A stretch of 64,000 bases of DNA from Pseudalkalibacillus sp. SCS-8. Its GTDB lineage: Bacteria > Bacillota > Bacilli > Bacillales > Fictibacillaceae. Positions 61,693 to 64,000 of the stretch are shown piece after piece (position 1 is the first letter of the stretch; each line of letters begins with the position of its first letter). Where the stretch lies: NCBI RefSeq assembly GCF_040126055.1, contig NZ_CP143541.1:682001-746000 (forward strand), written 5' to 3'. Both the position numbers and the translations under genes were made by a program. The notes below the pieces were generated by a model that saw only the letters and a list, made by a program, of their open reading frames with translations, did not search any database and was not told the origin of the DNA.

Positions 61693-62430
61693 GTGAAAGT
61701 GACAGTGGTTGGCTGTTGGGGCGGTTTTCCAAAGAAACTGGAAGCAACCTCAGGCTATTTGATACAAGAGGACGGGTTCAACTTATTGGTGGATTGCGGC
61801 AGCGGCGTGCTTTCTCAGCTCCAAGCTTACATAGAAGTCGAAGACCTGGATGCCGTCATTCTATCGCATTATCATCATGATCATATTGCGGATATTGGTC
61901 CACTTCAGTTCGCAAGGCTCGTGAAATCACATACAGGTACAACCATGCCTGAACTTCCGATATACGGACATCGGTTCAATGAAACGGAATTCAAAAGACT
62001 GACCTATAAGAATCATACGGTCGGTCAAGAATACAACCCAGCTGTACCGATTACAGTAGGTCCTTTTAAAATATCGTTCTTACAAACGATGCACCCGGTT
62101 CCTTGCTATGCCATGCGGATCGAGGGGAAAGACAAGACTGTCGTTTACTCGGCAGATACAAGTCATCAAGAGGGCTTTTATGACTTTTTCCGTGGTGCCG
62201 ATCTCCTGCTGATGGAGTCAAACCTCTATAAGGGAATGGATGGTGCAAGCATCGGTCATACGACGAGTGAAGAAGCTGGTCTGATTGCGAAAGAATCGAA
62301 TGTCGGCCATCTTGTATTGACTCATCTTCCTCATTTCGGGGAGCTTGAGCAGCTCGTTACAGAAGCGAAGGAGCAATTCGATGGACCAATAACCCTGGCA
62401 AAGAGCGGTTTTGTCTGGGAAGAAGAATAA
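61693..62430 (+). CDS. yhfI: Metallo-beta-lactamase-fold hydrolase (YhfI-like)
   Basis: A 245-residue MBL-fold enzyme with the metal motif SHYHHDH (HxHxDH-type). Start at GTG 61693 after AAGGGTGA; the ORF goes further upstream without a ribosome site. Similar to RNase Z-like or YhfI proteins; the substrate is unknown. lplJ follows. Confidence 0.84.
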   Translation: MKVTVVGCWGGFPKKLEATSGYLIQEDGFNLLVDCGSGVLSQLQAYIEVEDLDAVILSHYHHDHIADIGPLQFARLVKSHTGTTMPELPIYGHRFNETEFKRLTYKNHTVGQEYNPAVPITVGPFKISFLQTMHPVPCYAMRIEGKDKTVVYSADTSHQEGFYDFFRGADLLLMESNLYKGMDGASIGHTTSEEAGLIAKESNVGHLVLTHLPHFGELEQLVTEAKEQFDGPITLAKSGFVWEEE

Positions 62431-62449
62431 ATTAAGAGGAGGAATATAT

Positions 62450-63445
62450 GTGCTATTATTCATCGATAACAACAACATTACAGATCCAAGAATTAATCTG
62501 GCTATAGAGGAATACGCGTTGAAACACCTCGATATCAACGATACGTATCTGCTGTTTTACATTAATGAACCATCGATCATCATTGGAAAGAACCAGAATA
62601 CAGTAGAAGAAATCAACTCGGATTATGTAAAGGAGCATGGAATACACGTTGTCCGTCGTCTTTCAGGTGGCGGAGCGGTTTATCATGATTTAGGAAACTT
62701 GAATTTCAGCTTCATTACGAAGGACGATGGAAACAGTTTTCATGATTTCAAGAAATTCACCGAACCCGTGATTAAGGCGCTCCATCGTTTAGGTGTACCA
62801 GCTGAACTTAGTGGGCGAAATGATATTTTAGTGAATGGGAAGAAGATTTCCGGAAATGCACAGTTTTCAACAAAAGGAAGAATGTTCAGCCACGGCACGC
62901 TCATGTTCGACTCTGAAATTGAGAATGTCGTATCTGCCTTGAACGTGAACATGGATAAGATCAAGTCGAAGGGGATCAAATCGATCAGAAGTCGCGTGAC
63001 GAATATCCGAGAGCACTTGAATGAAGACATGACAACGGAACAATTCAGGGAGACACTGTTGAACTATTTATTTGAAGGGCAAGAGGAAATCCCTTATTAT
63101 ACGCTGACGGACGAAGATTGGGAGAACATCCATAAGATTTCCGAGGAGCGCTATCAGAATTGGGACTGGAATTACGGGAAGTCTCCTAAATTCAACGTCA
63201 AGCATTCCCATCGATTTGAAGGAGCAGGACAACTCGATGTACGGTTGGATGTAGTGAAGAATACCATTGAACACTGTAAAATTTATGGTGATTTCTTCGG
63301 TGTTGGTGACGTCGAGGATATTGAGAAGCGTCTCATTGGGGTCCGATATGACCGTGATGAAATTGAGAAAGCAATCAGCGACCTTGATATCAGTCACTAT
63401 CTCGGCAAAATTACAAGAGAACAGTTTCTGGATTTAGTACATTAA
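62450..63445 (+). CDS. lplJ: Lipoate-protein ligase
   Basis: A 331-residue enzyme that attaches free lipoic acid to E2 or H proteins using ATP. Signature GRNDILVNGKKISGNAQ and RRLSGGGAVYHD, plus the C-terminal domain. Sequence follows B. subtilis LplJ closely as I recall it. GTG 62450 is 7 bases after GAGGAGG; the longer start at 62411 overlaps yhfI. Terminator at 63461. Confidence 0.94.
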   Translation: MLLFIDNNNITDPRINLAIEEYALKHLDINDTYLLFYINEPSIIIGKNQNTVEEINSDYVKEHGIHVVRRLSGGGAVYHDLGNLNFSFITKDDGNSFHDFKKFTEPVIKALHRLGVPAELSGRNDILVNGKKISGNAQFSTKGRMFSHGTLMFDSEIENVVSALNVNMDKIKSKGIKSIRSRVTNIREHLNEDMTTEQFRETLLNYLFEGQEEIPYYTLTDEDWENIHKISEERYQNWDWNYGKSPKFNVKHSHRFEGAGQLDVRLDVVKNTIEHCKIYGDFFGVGDVEDIEKRLIGVRYDRDEIEKAISDLDISHYLGKITREQFLDLVH

Positions 63446-63460
63446 TCGATTTTAGAGTGG

Positions 63461-63494
63461 AGGCGACCGATTTTCAGGTCGTCTTCTTTTTGTA
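63461..63494 (+). terminator. Terminator of lplJ
   Basis: AGGCGACC / GGTCGTCT stem with a T run. Confidence 0.8.
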
Positions 63495-63578
63495 GTGTAA
63501 ATGACTGGTCCAAGAAAAAAGTAGGCACATCACTCCACTGGGTGAATATCATGGTTATGGGAGAAAGGAGTGATGATG

Positions 63579-63971
63579 ATGTCTGAACAAAAAAGGCCAA
63601 CGAACTCGATGAATTCTGCCGGCAGCCAGGCTAGCGGTGCACGAGAAGATGAGCGAGCGAAGCATATGTATAACAAGTGTAAGGAATATATGAAATACCA
63701 TGTGTTTATTGAAACGAAAGATGGAAAGAAATTCGACGCCATCATTATGGACGTGAAAAAGGATAAAGTGGAATTGCTTGTCCCGGAGATGATGGAACCG
63801 GAATCCTATGGACAGATGGAAGATCGAGGATACCGACAGCCACGGTATAGAAGATTCGGTGGATTACTGCTCCCGCTTGCAGCCATAACCGCCTTATCGC
63901 TCATCCCTTATTACCGGCCATACCCGTATTACCCGTACCCATACCCTTATCCATATCCATACCCGTACTAA
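63579..63971 (+). CDS. Protein with Pro/Tyr-rich C-terminal repeats
   Basis: A 130-residue protein: polar head, a small beta-rich middle (HVFIETKDGKKFDAIIMDV), a short hydrophobic segment and a tail of PY repeats (YPYPYPYPYPY). AAAGGAG is 8 bases before the ATG at 63579, the third of three tandem ATGs. The repeat tail is reminiscent of spore-coat or surface proteins, but no function can be assigned. Confidence 0.68.
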   Translation: MSEQKRPTNSMNSAGSQASGAREDERAKHMYNKCKEYMKYHVFIETKDGKKFDAIIMDVKKDKVELLVPEMMEPESYGQMEDRGYRQPRYRRFGGLLLPLAAITALSLIPYYRPYPYYPYPYPYPYPYPY

Positions 63972-64000
63972 AAAAACTCCCTTAGGCAGGGAGCTTTTTT
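63971..64000 (+). terminator. Terminator at window end
   Basis: CTCCCT / AGGGAG with flanking A and T runs. Confidence 0.85.

Noticed and set aside
1-64000. tRNA, rRNA, insertion sequence or prophage genes
   Set aside because: None was recognised on either strand; no transposase or integrase motifs were seen.

Overview
This window looks like a chromosomal segment of a low-to-moderate GC Gram-positive spore-former of the family Bacillaceae, outside the Bacillus subtilis species group. The evidence is the gene order, which follows the B. subtilis yhaM-yhaL-prsA / yhaI-hpr-yhaH-trpP-serC / hit-ecsABC-yhaA / hmoB-pbpF-hemEHY / yhfK-yhfI-lplJ stretch, plus frequent TTG/GTG starts with strong AAGGAGG ribosome sites, sporulation-type small proteins and sigma-A, sigma-B and sigma-D type promoters. 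No rRNA, tRNA, insertion sequence, prophage or CRISPR array was seen.

Layout. 1-9.9 kb: 3' end of yhaM, yhaL, the PrsA foldase, two tiny YjcZ-type proteins, membrane and unknown proteins, Hpr/ScoC, a YtxH protein, TrpP (with a clear TRAP-type RNA-binding site) and SerC. 9.9-16.4 kb: hit, a strong candidate structured non-coding RNA, the ecsABC exporter operon, a peptidase-like amidohydrolase, then a ferritin-like gene and a DJ-1/PfpI gene served by divergent sigma-B-type promoters. 16.7-28 kb: methyltransferase, lipid kinase, HmoB, PbpF, a chemoreceptor with a sigma-D promoter, and hemE-hemH-hemY behind a nearly perfect PerR box. 28-36.7 kb: a KinB-like orphan histidine kinase, a class A penicillin-binding protein with a 12-unit Gly/Ser/Asp minisatellite tail, an osmoprotectant ABC importer behind a sigma-B-type promoter, and a secreted subtilase.

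36.9-47.3 kb: a CstA-type transporter, then the most unusual locus. A small protein gene with a perfect ribosome site carries an in-frame TGA directly before a Cys codon (Sec-Cys or Cys-Cys position), followed at the right distance by a bacterial SECIS-like hairpin. It overlaps a gene for an 88-residue protein ending in Cys-Cys-stop, and then comes an ArsA/Get3-type ATPase. This looks like a three-gene redox or metal(loid)-handling system with a selenoprotein component. An AT-rich accessory stretch follows (HAD hydrolase, two GNAT acetyltransferases, lipoprotein, ECF sigma factor with its DUF4179 anti-sigma, PH-like protein), then helD.

47.3-60.6 kb: two divergent carbohydrate-import clusters, each with a LacI regulator, a binding lipoprotein and two permeases but no ATPase (a shared MsmX-type ATPase is expected elsewhere). 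One carries a glycogen-debranching-type glucosidase, the other an oligo-1,6-glucosidase. LacI operators and two perfect CcpA cre boxes sit between them. 60.6-64 kb: a small charged protein with a sequestered ribosome site, yhfK, yhfI, lplJ and a Pro/Tyr-tailed protein.

Across the window there are dispersed palindromic repeats: GTGYCWGACAC-type boxes at three loci, spaced exactly 47 bp in all five intervals, two 20-bp-period AT-rich arrays, and one GC-rich intergenic element of a kind common in Bacillaceae.
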